In this document: piece by piece, positions 17,871 through 25,485 of the stretch | Position numbering within the stretch: the first letter of the stretch is position 1 | Layout of the letters: every line of letters begins with the position of its first letter | NCBI GenBank assembly: GCA_027297435.1 | Contig: JAPUIA010000107.1 | Span: forward strand, 1-54,799 | Length of the DNA stretch: 54,799 bases | Source: Gammaproteobacteria bacterium | GTDB lineage: Bacteria > Pseudomonadota > Gammaproteobacteria > Pseudomonadales > Azotimanducaceae | Direction: 5' to 3' | Position numbers and translations under genes: made by a program | The notes under the pieces: model-generated | What the model was told of the DNA's origin: nothing | Databases searched by the model: none | What the model saw: the letters and a program-made list of their open reading frames with translations, nothing else

Positions 17871-18437
17871 CTAAACCTCGGGTACCGCCTTGGGGGGCAA
17901 AGCCGGTGGCGGTACCCGGCTGAACTCGAATCGCGGCCGAAAACCGTCGCTGCCGGACAGTGCGGGCGCGCCTGCATAGTCGAGTCCTTCCTGGGGTGGC
18001 GGCTCTTCTTCCGCCAATACCTGCCGACTCATGCGCCCGTTCAACGGCTCGCCTTTTTCTAACGTCTGAAGCGCTTCTTGAGCAGCTTCGGCCGTGTCTT
18101 CGTCCCAAGGCACGCGGTGCGCGCGCGGTTCGCTTGCCGGTAGCCCGGCCTGATCGAGTTCGCGCACCCAAAAGAAGATACTACCGTCCTCGCCCGTCCG
18201 TTTGTCCGGCTCGTCGATGGTTATCCAATGCACGCGAAATTCTTCGGGCATGGCACCCGGGGTAGCCCACCCGAGCAGCGCTTGATGACCCTGCCACGCA
18301 CCGATGTAGAGACCGCTGACGAGTAGGATGGCGCCGGTTTTGACCGCGCCGCTCCAACGCGTAGCAAGATTGAGGTTCAACAGCAATGCAGCGACGGCGG
18401 CATAGGCAATGGAGAGAACCACGATGACGGTAGTCAT
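17871..18437 (-). CDS. Membrane protein of unknown function, third gene of the ExbB/ExbD-like operon
   Basis: Not recognised. The 188-residue protein has two predicted membrane helices (about 2-22 and 31-50), then a hydrophilic part with VHWITIDEPDK, GSIFFWVRELD and an acidic, then proline-rich C-terminus (PPPALPPKAVPEV). Its ATG overlaps the stop of the ExbD-like gene (ATGA, four bases), a strong sign of translational coupling and a shared complex. Its stop is only four bases from the stop of the convergent PQQ dehydrogenase. It may be a periplasmic or cytoplasmic accessory of the putative ion-driven motor. Confidence 0.7.
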   Translation of the reverse strand: MTTVIVVLSIAYAAVAALLLNLNLATRWSGAVKTGAILLVSGLYIGAWQGHQALLGWATPGAMPEEFRVHWITIDEPDKRTGEDGSIFFWVRELDQAGLPASEPRAHRVPWDEDTAEAAQEALQTLEKGEPLNGRMSRQVLAEEEPPPQEGLDYAGAPALSGSDGFRPRFEFSRVPPPALPPKAVPEV

Positions 18438-19051
18438 AGCTTGGAATTCACCGCTTTTGTCAACAAGCGTTTGGTGGGCGTGTTGGTGTTCGTGACATTG
18501 CCGTCCGCGCCGATCGTAAAGCGAACGGCCGTTTGCTCATCGCCCACTCCGGTGAGTTCGTAGGTGCCGTAGAATACGAGTGTCACCGACGGGTTCAACT
18601 TCTCCACCTTCACCGAAACCGGTAGGGGCTCCGTGTAGTTGGCTTGGTAGTGCAACAGATTGACGACGTATTCGCCGGACTTCAGGGCGCGCACGGTGAC
18701 CGTTTCTTGGTTGATGGGATTGGAAACCTCGATACCGTTCAAAACGACGCGGTCTTGAAAGAGCCCGCGGTCGTCACGATCGAGGTGCATCAGTCCGGTA
18801 TCCCGGTTGTGGTACCAGACCATATTGCCCTGCGGATCTTCGACCAGCGTGTCGACGTCGTCCGGGTGTCGGTCTGCCCAACGCACGGTAATCAAGATTT
18901 CGGCCTTCGATTCGATATTGCCGCCTTCGGTCGGGTCGGCCATCAACGAAAAGGCCACCACGAACATGAAAGCGAAACCCAGCAAAGCGTTGAACAACAA
19001 GTCGGTAAACGCGTCTTGCGATTCGTTTTGTTTGTACAGGCTATGACGCAT
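18434..19051 (-). CDS. ExbD/MotB-like stator protein with a DUF2135-like domain
   Basis: A 205-residue protein with a short cytoplasmic N-terminus and one membrane helix (about 18-37). The segment QDAFTDLLFNALLGFAF places an Asp (D17) at the helix start, as the proton-carrying Asp of ExbD, TolR and MotB. The periplasmic part is unlike standard ExbD: VRWADRHPDDVDTLVEDPQG, then MVWYHNRDTG and LDRDDRG resemble the DUF2135/YfaP-type beta domain. Overlaps the ExbB-like gene by 11 bases and the third gene by four. Inference: an ion-driven stator unit whose output domain is new. It could also be a degenerate Tol/Exb relative. Confidence 0.65.
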   Translation of the reverse strand: MRHSLYKQNESQDAFTDLLFNALLGFAFMFVVAFSLMADPTEGGNIESKAEILITVRWADRHPDDVDTLVEDPQGNMVWYHNRDTGLMHLDRDDRGLFQDRVVLNGIEVSNPINQETVTVRALKSGEYVVNLLHYQANYTEPLPVSVKVEKLNPSVTLVFYGTYELTGVGDEQTAVRFTIGADGNVTNTNTPTKRLLTKAVNSKL

Positions 19052-19718
19052 CGCGGGTGATATGTAGTTCAGTGAGCACCGAAAGGCGGGTTGCTAGATC
19101 AGCCGCTGACGCATCGAGAATGTGGTACTGCAGCTTCAAGAGCGTGCTCGTAATCAGCCCGGCAAGCGTTGTATAGAGCGCCACCGCCATCCCACCGCTC
19201 ATCGCTGACAGTAGTTGTTGGACGATGCTCGGGTCGAACTCTTCGATCTCACCGACCGGCAGCAACATCAAGATAAAACCAACGACCGTGCCCAGTAGTC
19301 CAAGCTTCAACAGGGCGTCGCTGGTGAAGTGGCCCAACGCGTGGCGGTTGGTGAGCTCATCACCAAAAGCCGTAAGCAATGCCGCCGGGTCGCTACCCTC
19401 GCCCTTGGTACGCCAATTGGCAATGAATCGTCCGAGCAGGCTGGTGTCGTTGGTGCTCGGCGCGCGTTCGTTGCACTTGAGTTCGGTCTCGAGTGTGGTG
19501 AATCGGGTACGCTCTCGGCCAAGCGTGTAGGTCAGCCATAGCCAGTGGCCGCTCGCGAGCAGGTAGATGCCGAAGATCACGTAGGAGATGTAGCTTCGGT
19601 CGGAGCTCAATGCCAGCATCAACAGGCCCCGGTCAGCTGCCAGGTAAACCCCGAAAGCGATTAGGCCTACAATGATGAGCGCACGAAATACGAGGTTGGA
19701 ATCGGTCGGTGGTTGCAT
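19041..19718 (-). CDS. MotA/TolQ/ExbB-like proton channel protein
   Basis: A 225-residue inner-membrane protein, likely the ring-forming subunit of a proton-driven complex. Four hydrophobic segments are predicted near residues 8-28, 43-63, 138-158 and 172-195. The family signature is clear: LGLLGTVVGFILMLLP in the third helix and SGGMAVALYTTLAGLITS in the fourth. A cytoplasmic loop of about 70 residues lies between helices two and three. It is the first gene of a tightly overlapping three-gene operon. No TonB, TolA or flagellar gene is nearby, so the partner system is unknown. Confidence 0.85.
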   Translation of the reverse strand: MQPPTDSNLVFRALIIVGLIAFGVYLAADRGLLMLALSSDRSYISYVIFGIYLLASGHWLWLTYTLGRERTRFTTLETELKCNERAPSTNDTSLLGRFIANWRTKGEGSDPAALLTAFGDELTNRHALGHFTSDALLKLGLLGTVVGFILMLLPVGEIEEFDPSIVQQLLSAMSGGMAVALYTTLAGLITSTLLKLQYHILDASAADLATRLSVLTELHITRDAS

Positions 19719-19743
19719 GAATTCTTTGGGTTCGGCTTTTACC

Positions 19744-20703
19744 CTACACCACGATGGCCTTGCCGATCACCTGTCGGTCGATGATCAGTTGCAAGGCGTC
19801 CGCCGTTTGTTCGAGCGGTAGTCGGTGTGAGATGTACGGGTGGATGCGTCCCGATGCCAGCCAATCCACCAGCACCTGCCCGTTACGTTTGGCCCACTCC
19901 GGATGATGACGTTGCAGCCCACCGACCGTGTAGCCGATGAGGGAGGCATCCTTGACCAGTAGGTGGTTGGTTTTGGCGAGCGCGGCCCGTCCGCCCGTAA
20001 ATCCGACGATGAGGATGCGGCCGAACGGAGCGATGCAGCGCATGGATTCATCGAACACGTCGCCGCCGACCGGGTCGTAAATCACGTCCGCGCCTCGGCC
20101 GCCGGTCAGTTCCTTGACCTCGTCACGGAAACCATCGCTGTAGTTGATGCCGTGGTCCGCACCAAGTTGCTTCACCACTGCGAGCTTCTCCGCCGTGCTC
20201 GCGGTGCCAATCACGCGAGCGCCCATGAGCTTGCCGATGTCTACGGCGGCTAGTCCGACGCCCCCTGCTGCCCCGTGCACCAACAAGGTTTCGCCCGCTT
20301 GGAGGTTGGCTCTTTGCATTCCATAAAGTGCCGTGGCGTAGTTGCCGCGGAACGAAGCTGCGGCCTCGAGATCGGTACCGGGTGGTAGAAAAGTCGCGCG
20401 TGATGCGTGAATTACCACCTCTTCCACGCAACCACCAGGTGCGAGTACCGCGTCCCCCACCGCCAGCTCAGTCACGTTGGCGCCGACTTCGGTGATCGTG
20501 CCCGCCCCTTCGCCGCCCACAATGAAAGGTAGTTCCGGTTTTACTTGGTACTCACCCTTGACCATGAGCACATCGGTAAACGCAACCCCGCGGGCTTGCA
20601 AGGCCACCTTGATCTCGCCCTCTTTTGGGGACGCCGGTGAGTCTATCTCACGAGTGACCAGATCATGGTGCGAGCCCAGTTTTTCGCAGAATACGGCTTT
20701 CAT
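19744..20703 (-). CDS. NADPH:quinone oxidoreductase family MDR protein
   Basis: A 319-residue zinc-free medium-chain reductase that likely reduces quinones or enones with NADPH. Hallmarks: GVAFTDVLMVKGEYQ, FIVGGEGAGTITEVG, the nucleotide-binding LVHGAAGGVGLAAVDIGK, VIGTAS and YDPVGGDVFD. Zinc ligands of alcohol dehydrogenases are absent, as expected for the quinone reductase branch. The start at 20703 (MKAVFCEKLG) fits the family; the frame extends upstream without homology. Divergent from the small lipoprotein gene at 20796. Confidence 0.9.
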   Translation of the reverse strand: MKAVFCEKLGSHHDLVTREIDSPASPKEGEIKVALQARGVAFTDVLMVKGEYQVKPELPFIVGGEGAGTITEVGANVTELAVGDAVLAPGGCVEEVVIHASRATFLPPGTDLEAAASFRGNYATALYGMQRANLQAGETLLVHGAAGGVGLAAVDIGKLMGARVIGTASTAEKLAVVKQLGADHGINYSDGFRDEVKELTGGRGADVIYDPVGGDVFDESMRCIAPFGRILIVGFTGGRAALAKTNHLLVKDASLIGYTVGGLQRHHPEWAKRNGQVLVDWLASGRIHPYISHRLPLEQTADALQLIIDRQVIGKAIVV

Positions 20704-20795
20704 GTGTGTCCCATCCAACCCAGTCCTCAAAGATAGACGCAAAGCGCCGAGCGCGCTATACAATGTCAGCAGGGCAAGATGTGCGGAAGGTGGGT

Positions 20796-21245
20796 GTGAA
20801 TAAGATAGTTGCGATCCTGGCGATATGGGTGCTGGCGGGTTGCGAACCAGAGAACAGGACGCCCGGCCTCTGGCTCAGCGGCAACCTGCAACCGCTTCCG
20901 GATGATTGGAGCTTTAGCCAAGCGCATCGGGAGATCGCCATGGAGGTGGCCACCCCATACTTCATTCCGCACTCGATAACGATCTGGTGTGCGGATTTTG
21001 AAGGAGACCTTTATGTGGGTGCTGCTGCTCCGGAGACCAAGAATTGGCCTGGCTGGGTCATGGACAATCCGGATGTCGTGCTCAAGGTTGGCGATGAGAT
21101 TTATGAGGCACGCCTGACGCGGCTGAGCGAACCAGAACACATTGACCGCGTACGCAGCGTATATGCGGCCAAATATGATTTGGCTCCACAGGGCGACTAC
21201 ATAGGGTGGATTTGGAGCGTGGGTCCGCGGGGTGAGTCTCAATGA
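20796..21245 (+). CDS. Small lipoprotein, split-beta-barrel-like (paralog of 52621-53082)
   Basis: A 149-residue predicted lipoprotein: signal VNKIVAILAIWVLAGC with lipobox LAGC. The mature part contains WPGWVMDNPDVVLKVGD, followed by IYEARLTRL and a terminal SVYAAKYD helix. This order of strand, NP-V-L-VG turn and helix is reminiscent of the DUF385/deazaflavin-dependent nitroreductase split barrel, but this is inference. A clearly related lipoprotein lies at the other end of the window. GTG at 20796 is chosen for GGAAGG upstream and a normal-length signal; an ATG at 20763 is possible. Its stop overlaps the gpsA start by four bases. Confidence 0.7.
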   Translation: MNKIVAILAIWVLAGCEPENRTPGLWLSGNLQPLPDDWSFSQAHREIAMEVATPYFIPHSITIWCADFEGDLYVGAAAPETKNWPGWVMDNPDVVLKVGDEIYEARLTRLSEPEHIDRVRSVYAAKYDLAPQGDYIGWIWSVGPRGESQ

Positions 21246-22234
21246 CCAATATTGCCGTCCTGGGGCTCGGTAACTTTGGTACGGCGTTAGCGCTCAATTG
21301 GGTCAGCCACGGCAAGTCGGTCAACGGCTGGACCGTGGAAGACGAGGTGTTCGAGAGCATTCAATCGAGCGGTATCAATACCAAGTACCTGCCGGATTTC
21401 GACCTGCCCGGTTTGATCGTGACGATGGAACTCGAAGCGGCGCTGGATGGCGCAGAGATCATCGCACTGGCGCTGCCGTCGCACGTCGTGCTGTCGGTGG
21501 TGGACGACATCGTAGGATTACTGGGTCCGGACCAAATATTGTTGGATCTGGCAAAGGGGCTGGCGCCGGGGGAACAACTTGTCTCCAAGGCCATTCACGA
21601 AAAACTGGATGCGCGCAAACTGACGAACTCGGTGGCCGTGATGACGGGCCCGACCATCGCTCCAGAACTGGCTGCCGGCGTGCTGACAACGGCGTTGGTT
21701 GCGTGCGAACACGAAACGGTCGCTCGTGCGTTGGCGACGCAACTCTCGACACCCACCTTCCAGGTTCGTCACGCGAATGACCCTTTAGGTGTCGAGCTTT
21801 GGGGAGCATTCAAAAACATCATTGCGCTGGCGTGCGGTGTTTCCGATGGGCTCAAACAGGTGAGTGGGTTGGGCGGCGACAATTTGAAGGCGGCGATCTT
21901 CACCGTTGGATTTACGGAAGGTTGCCGATTGCTCGCTCGTCTTGGGGCCGATCCAGATACCGCGTTGAGCCCTGCGGGCGTCGGCGATCTCTTCGTTACT
22001 GCGACGTCTCCACACGGTCGCAATCGCCGCACGGGCGAGTTGTTGGGTTCCGGTCAAGATTTGCAAGAAGCACTGGGCAGCACCGTCATGGTATCCGAAG
22101 GCGTTCGTGCGACACGCATGTTTGCCGAACGTGCCCGCGTAGAGCACCTTGACGCGCCGTTTGTCGCGACGGTGCTGCGGCTGCTCGACGGGGAACTGAG
22201 CGCTGAAGACTGCGTCAGGCAATTGCTGGCATAG
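21242..22234 (+). CDS. gpsA: Glycerol-3-phosphate dehydrogenase [NAD(P)+]
   Basis: Reduces dihydroxyacetone phosphate to sn-glycerol-3-phosphate for phospholipid synthesis. The 330-residue cytoplasmic enzyme begins with a Rossmann fingerprint GLGNFGTALA, then ALALPSHVVLSVV, LDLAKGLAPGE, the MTGPTIAPELAAG segment and the catalytic lysine region ELWGAFKNIIALACGVSDGL. GVGDLFVTATSPHGRNR in the C-terminal helical domain is conserved. Length and motif order are normal. ATG overlaps the upstream lipoprotein stop (ATGA), so the two are translationally coupled. Confidence 0.93.
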   Translation: MTNIAVLGLGNFGTALALNWVSHGKSVNGWTVEDEVFESIQSSGINTKYLPDFDLPGLIVTMELEAALDGAEIIALALPSHVVLSVVDDIVGLLGPDQILLDLAKGLAPGEQLVSKAIHEKLDARKLTNSVAVMTGPTIAPELAAGVLTTALVACEHETVARALATQLSTPTFQVRHANDPLGVELWGAFKNIIALACGVSDGLKQVSGLGGDNLKAAIFTVGFTEGCRLLARLGADPDTALSPAGVGDLFVTATSPHGRNRRTGELLGSGQDLQEALGSTVMVSEGVRATRMFAERARVEHLDAPFVATVLRLLDGELSAEDCVRQLLA

Positions 22235-22258
22235 TCGTTCGACGTTGGTCGCCAACGG

Positions 22259-24688
22259 TTAGCAATGGGCCTTGGGGTCGACGGTTGCGTTGCTTGGATC
22301 GAACAATGCTCGAAGCGAAATCTGCGCGGGAATGCGGCGCTCGGCAACCTCTATCGCGTACTGGCTTGCCAGGAGCGAGCGACCCGTCAACGGCTCATCC
22401 GCAGTGACGTAACCGAAACCGAGTGCGGCGCCGACCGTGTGGCCGTAAGCACCCGAACGCAGATAACCGACGGGCTGCCCATCGCGCCAGATCGGTTCGT
22501 CGCGGAACAGCAGCGCATCCGGGTCGTCGAGCTTGAAGAGTGCCAGACGCTTGACCACACCCTGTCGTTTTTGTCGCTCTAACGCGTCGCGTCCGATGAA
22601 GCCGTCCGGTTTGTTCCAATCCGCAGTAAAGCTCAGGCCGGCTTCCACGGGCGTGTCTTCGTCGGTGATGTCGTGGCCCCAATGGCGGTAAGCCTTCTCT
22701 ATCCGCAGGCTGTCCAGGGCGTGGTACCCGGCGTGTTGGATCGGCGCAACGACGAGCGCCCGGTAAACGTCGCGCGCGTGCCGGTTGGCAACGTATAGCT
22801 CCCAGCCGAGGGCGCCAACGTAGGTCAACCGCGTCGCGCGTACCTCCGCGCCGGCCACCTCGATGATGGACGAAGTCGCAAAAGGGAAATGACTCTGCGA
22901 AAGATCCGCTTGGGTCAACCGTTGCAACCGTTCGCGCGCTTGGGGCCCCATGATGCTGAATACGGCGACCGACTCCGTGAAGTCGAGTATCTCGACATCG
23001 AATCCGGGTCTATGCCGAGCCATCCAGGCGAGGTCACGCGTCTGACAGGGCGCGGCGGATATTACCCAATACCGATCTTTAGCTATACGCGTGATGGTGA
23101 TGTCTGCTTCGATGCCCGCGCGTTCGTTGAGCCACTGGCAGTAAATCACCCGCCCGTCCGGCATATCGATATTGGCGGTGCTCAAGCGATTGAGGAAGCG
23201 GCACGCATCCGGGCCCACAACCTCGTATTTCGCAAAGCTCGTCTGATCGAAGAGGGCTGCCGTTTCCCGTACCGCCCGGTGCTCTCCGGCTGATGCTTCA
23301 AACCAGTTCTGGCGCTCGAAGCTATATTGATAGCGGGGTTCAGACCCAGGCAGGTCGTACCAGTTGGCTCGCTCCCAACCGGCGAGCTCGCCAAAACAGG
23401 CGCCGTTTGCGGCGAGCAAGTCGTGAATCGGCGAGCGGCGTTGTCCTCGCGCGCTTGCGTATTGCCGGTACGGCCAGTGCATGTCGTAGAGCAGCCCGAG
23501 ACTCTCGGCCGTGCGCGGTACGAGAAAGCCGGGATCGTTGTGAAAGGGCAGGAAGCGCTTTACGTCGACTTCCCAGAGATCCATCGGTGCATGTCCCTGG
23601 ACGATCCATTGGGCCATGACCCTACCGACGCCTCCCGCGGATTGAATGCCGATGGAATTGAATCCGGCCGCGACGAATAGACCGCCTATTTCCGGCGTTT
23701 CACCCAGAATGTAGCGACCGTCGGGGGTGAAGCTTTCCGGCCCGTTGAACCACGTGCGAATACCCGTATCGTTCAACGCGGGTATGCGTTTGACCGCGTG
23801 CTCGAGGTAGGGCGTGAAATGGTCGAGATCGAACGGCAACTCGTCGAAGGCGAAATCTACCGGCAGAGATTTTGGGTCGAGCGGTTTGGCGACTTTTTCG
23901 AAACAACCCACCAGCAGGCGTCCGGCATCCGGCTTGAGATAGATGCCGTGATCGGGATCGCGCACGATGGGCGAGCCATCCGGGATGTCGATGGGTTCCG
24001 ACACCACGTAGAAGTGTTCCGACGGGTACAGCGGCACGCGGGCGCCGGCACGCAGCGCGAGATCTCGGCTCCAAAGCCCGGCGGCGAGCAAGACCTGGTT
24101 GCAGCGTATCTCTCCCTGGTCGGTAGCCACGCGTGTAATGCGGCCGTGTTCGGTGTGGATGTCCAACACTTCGACGTTTTCCAACACCCTCGCACCGCTT
24201 GCCTTTGCCAACCTGGCCAGTGCTTGAGTCGTGTCGACGGGATTGGTCTGTCCGTCTCGAGGCATGTATATGCCGCCTTCGATGTCGCCGAGATAGAGGT
24301 GCGGCCAGCGATCGGCGAGGTCGTTTGTCGTGAGCCACCGACAATCCACCGAGTTGTTGCGTGCCATGGCGGCTTGTCGTTTGAGCTCTATCGCGCGCCC
24401 CTGGGTGGCGGCCAGAGTCACCGCGCCCACGCGGCGGTAGCCGATGGGATTGCCGGTGGTTTCTAGCTTCTCGTAGAGTTCGGTGGTATAGCGGGCGAGC
24501 CTCGTCAGGTTGGCCGAGGCTCGAACCTCGCCAACCAATCCGGCGGCGTGCCAGGTCGTACCGCAGGTCAGCGACTTACGCTCCAGCAGGCAGACGTCGA
24601 TATCACGGGTTTCGGTCAGATGGTAAGCGACGCTGGTGCCGATGATACCGCCGCCGATGATGACCACCTCTGCAGTCTCGGGTATCAC
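22259..24688 (-). CDS. FAD-dependent dehydrogenase with GcvT domain (dimethylglycine/sarcosine dehydrogenase-like)
   Basis: An 809-residue enzyme that probably demethylates an N-methylated amine and passes one carbon to tetrahydrofolate. The N-terminal DAO domain has the FAD fingerprint GGGIIGTSVAYHL and the flavin-attachment-like segment CGTTWHAAGLVGE. The C-terminal half is a GcvT aminomethyltransferase fold with YCQWLNERAGIEADITITR and ALGWELYV. Usual length for the DMGDH group. It starts at GTG 24688 without a clear Shine-Dalgarno, so the start is uncertain. Faces gpsA tail to tail across 24 bases and is divergent from the Bax-inhibitor gene. Confidence 0.9.
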   Translation of the reverse strand: MIPETAEVVIIGGGIIGTSVAYHLTETRDIDVCLLERKSLTCGTTWHAAGLVGEVRASANLTRLARYTTELYEKLETTGNPIGYRRVGAVTLAATQGRAIELKRQAAMARNNSVDCRWLTTNDLADRWPHLYLGDIEGGIYMPRDGQTNPVDTTQALARLAKASGARVLENVEVLDIHTEHGRITRVATDQGEIRCNQVLLAAGLWSRDLALRAGARVPLYPSEHFYVVSEPIDIPDGSPIVRDPDHGIYLKPDAGRLLVGCFEKVAKPLDPKSLPVDFAFDELPFDLDHFTPYLEHAVKRIPALNDTGIRTWFNGPESFTPDGRYILGETPEIGGLFVAAGFNSIGIQSAGGVGRVMAQWIVQGHAPMDLWEVDVKRFLPFHNDPGFLVPRTAESLGLLYDMHWPYRQYASARGQRRSPIHDLLAANGACFGELAGWERANWYDLPGSEPRYQYSFERQNWFEASAGEHRAVRETAALFDQTSFAKYEVVGPDACRFLNRLSTANIDMPDGRVIYCQWLNERAGIEADITITRIAKDRYWVISAAPCQTRDLAWMARHRPGFDVEILDFTESVAVFSIMGPQARERLQRLTQADLSQSHFPFATSSIIEVAGAEVRATRLTYVGALGWELYVANRHARDVYRALVVAPIQHAGYHALDSLRIEKAYRHWGHDITDEDTPVEAGLSFTADWNKPDGFIGRDALERQKRQGVVKRLALFKLDDPDALLFRDEPIWRDGQPVGYLRSGAYGHTVGAALGFGYVTADEPLTGRSLLASQYAIEVAERRIPAQISLRALFDPSNATVDPKAHC

Positions 24689-24767
24689 GACTTATGACCG
24701 GTGCACTTGAAAAAGTGGTCGAGATTCCCTATATACCAAGTATTGACTGAACAATTGAGGTACGGAC

Positions 24768-25424
24768 ATGGCTGACCCGAATGTAATTGCCGCGCGCGGC
24801 GCACCGGCCGTCGAGGTCAACAAAGTACTACGCAACACCTACCTGTTGCTAGGCATGACGTTGGCCTTCAGCGCGCTGATGGCGTACACGGCGATGGCCG
24901 TCAACGCTCCCTATTTGGGGCTCTGGACGCTCCTCGGCTGGGTAGGGTTGCTCTACGCGATACACAAAACGGCTGATAGCGTCTGGGGGCTTGTCTCGGT
25001 GTTTGCCTTCACCGGATTCCTCGGCTTCACCATCGGTCCAGTGATTGGATTTTACCTGCAGATGCCCAATGGCGGGGACATCGTGAGCATGGCACTCGGC
25101 AGCACTGCTGCTGCGTTTGTCGGTCTCTCGGCCTTTGCGCTGATTACGCGCAAAGATTTCAGCTTCCTGACCGGTTTCCTGACGGTGGGGATCATCGCCC
25201 TGTTTTGCGTGGTGATGCTCAGTTGGTTCTTGGATCTGAGCGCGTTCTACGGCGCCATCGGCGGTGCGGTCGTGCTGTTGATGAGCGGACTGATCCTGTG
25301 GCAGACGAGTGCGATCATCCACGGTGGTCAAACCAATTACATTCTGGCGACCACGACGCTGTACATGTCGATCTACAACATGTTCAGCTGGTTGCTGCTG
25401 CTGATTGGCATGGGCGACGACTGA
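24768..25424 (+). CDS. Bax inhibitor-1/YccA family membrane protein
   Basis: A 218-residue inner-membrane protein with seven predicted helices, of the BI-1/YccA/YbhL group. E. coli YccA modulates the FtsH protease; others are pH-gated calcium leak channels. The pattern VNKVLRNTYLLLGMTLAFSA at the N-terminus, FTGFLGFTIGPVIGFYL in the middle, and ATTTLYMSIYNMFSWLL at the end is typical. Followed by a stem-loop (25429-25447) that may terminate transcription. Single gene, divergent from the FAD/GcvT gene. Confidence 0.93.
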   Translation: MADPNVIAARGAPAVEVNKVLRNTYLLLGMTLAFSALMAYTAMAVNAPYLGLWTLLGWVGLLYAIHKTADSVWGLVSVFAFTGFLGFTIGPVIGFYLQMPNGGDIVSMALGSTAAAFVGLSAFALITRKDFSFLTGFLTVGIIALFCVVMLSWFLDLSAFYGAIGGAVVLLMSGLILWQTSAIIHGGQTNYILATTTLYMSIYNMFSWLLLLIGMGDD

Positions 25425-25428
25425 TCCC

Positions 25429-25447
25429 GGGCCGACTTCGTCGGCCC
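25429..25447 (+). terminator. Stem-loop after the Bax-inhibitor gene, possible terminator
   Basis: GGGCCGA-CTTCG-TCGGCCC forms a perfect 7-bp, GC-rich stem with a UUCG-type loop starting five bases after the stop codon. It is not followed by a clean T run; a REP fragment comes next, so termination may rely on both structures. Confidence 0.55.
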
Positions 25448-25475
25448 TTCGCGGCTAAAGCCGCGATTCCTTTGT
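25448..25475. repeat. REP-type palindrome fragment
   Basis: CGCGGCT-AA-AGCCGCG (25450-25465) followed by ATTCCTTTG matches the core of the REP copies at 29450-29549 and 46588-46701, but lacks the outer GTAGGAG arm. It lies between convergent genes, a usual REP position. Confidence 0.7.
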
Positions 25476-25485
25476 ATTTTGGACC

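Noticed and set aside
17871-19718. Reading the ExbB/ExbD-like operon as a Zorya (ZorAB) defence system
   Set aside because: No ZorC, ZorD or ZorE-like gene is nearby and the ExbD-like protein lacks an OmpA/peptidoglycan-binding domain.
22244-22258. CGTTGG-TCG-CCAACG hairpin between gpsA and the FAD/GcvT gene as a terminator
   Set aside because: Only six base pairs and no T run on either strand; recorded as a minor structure only.
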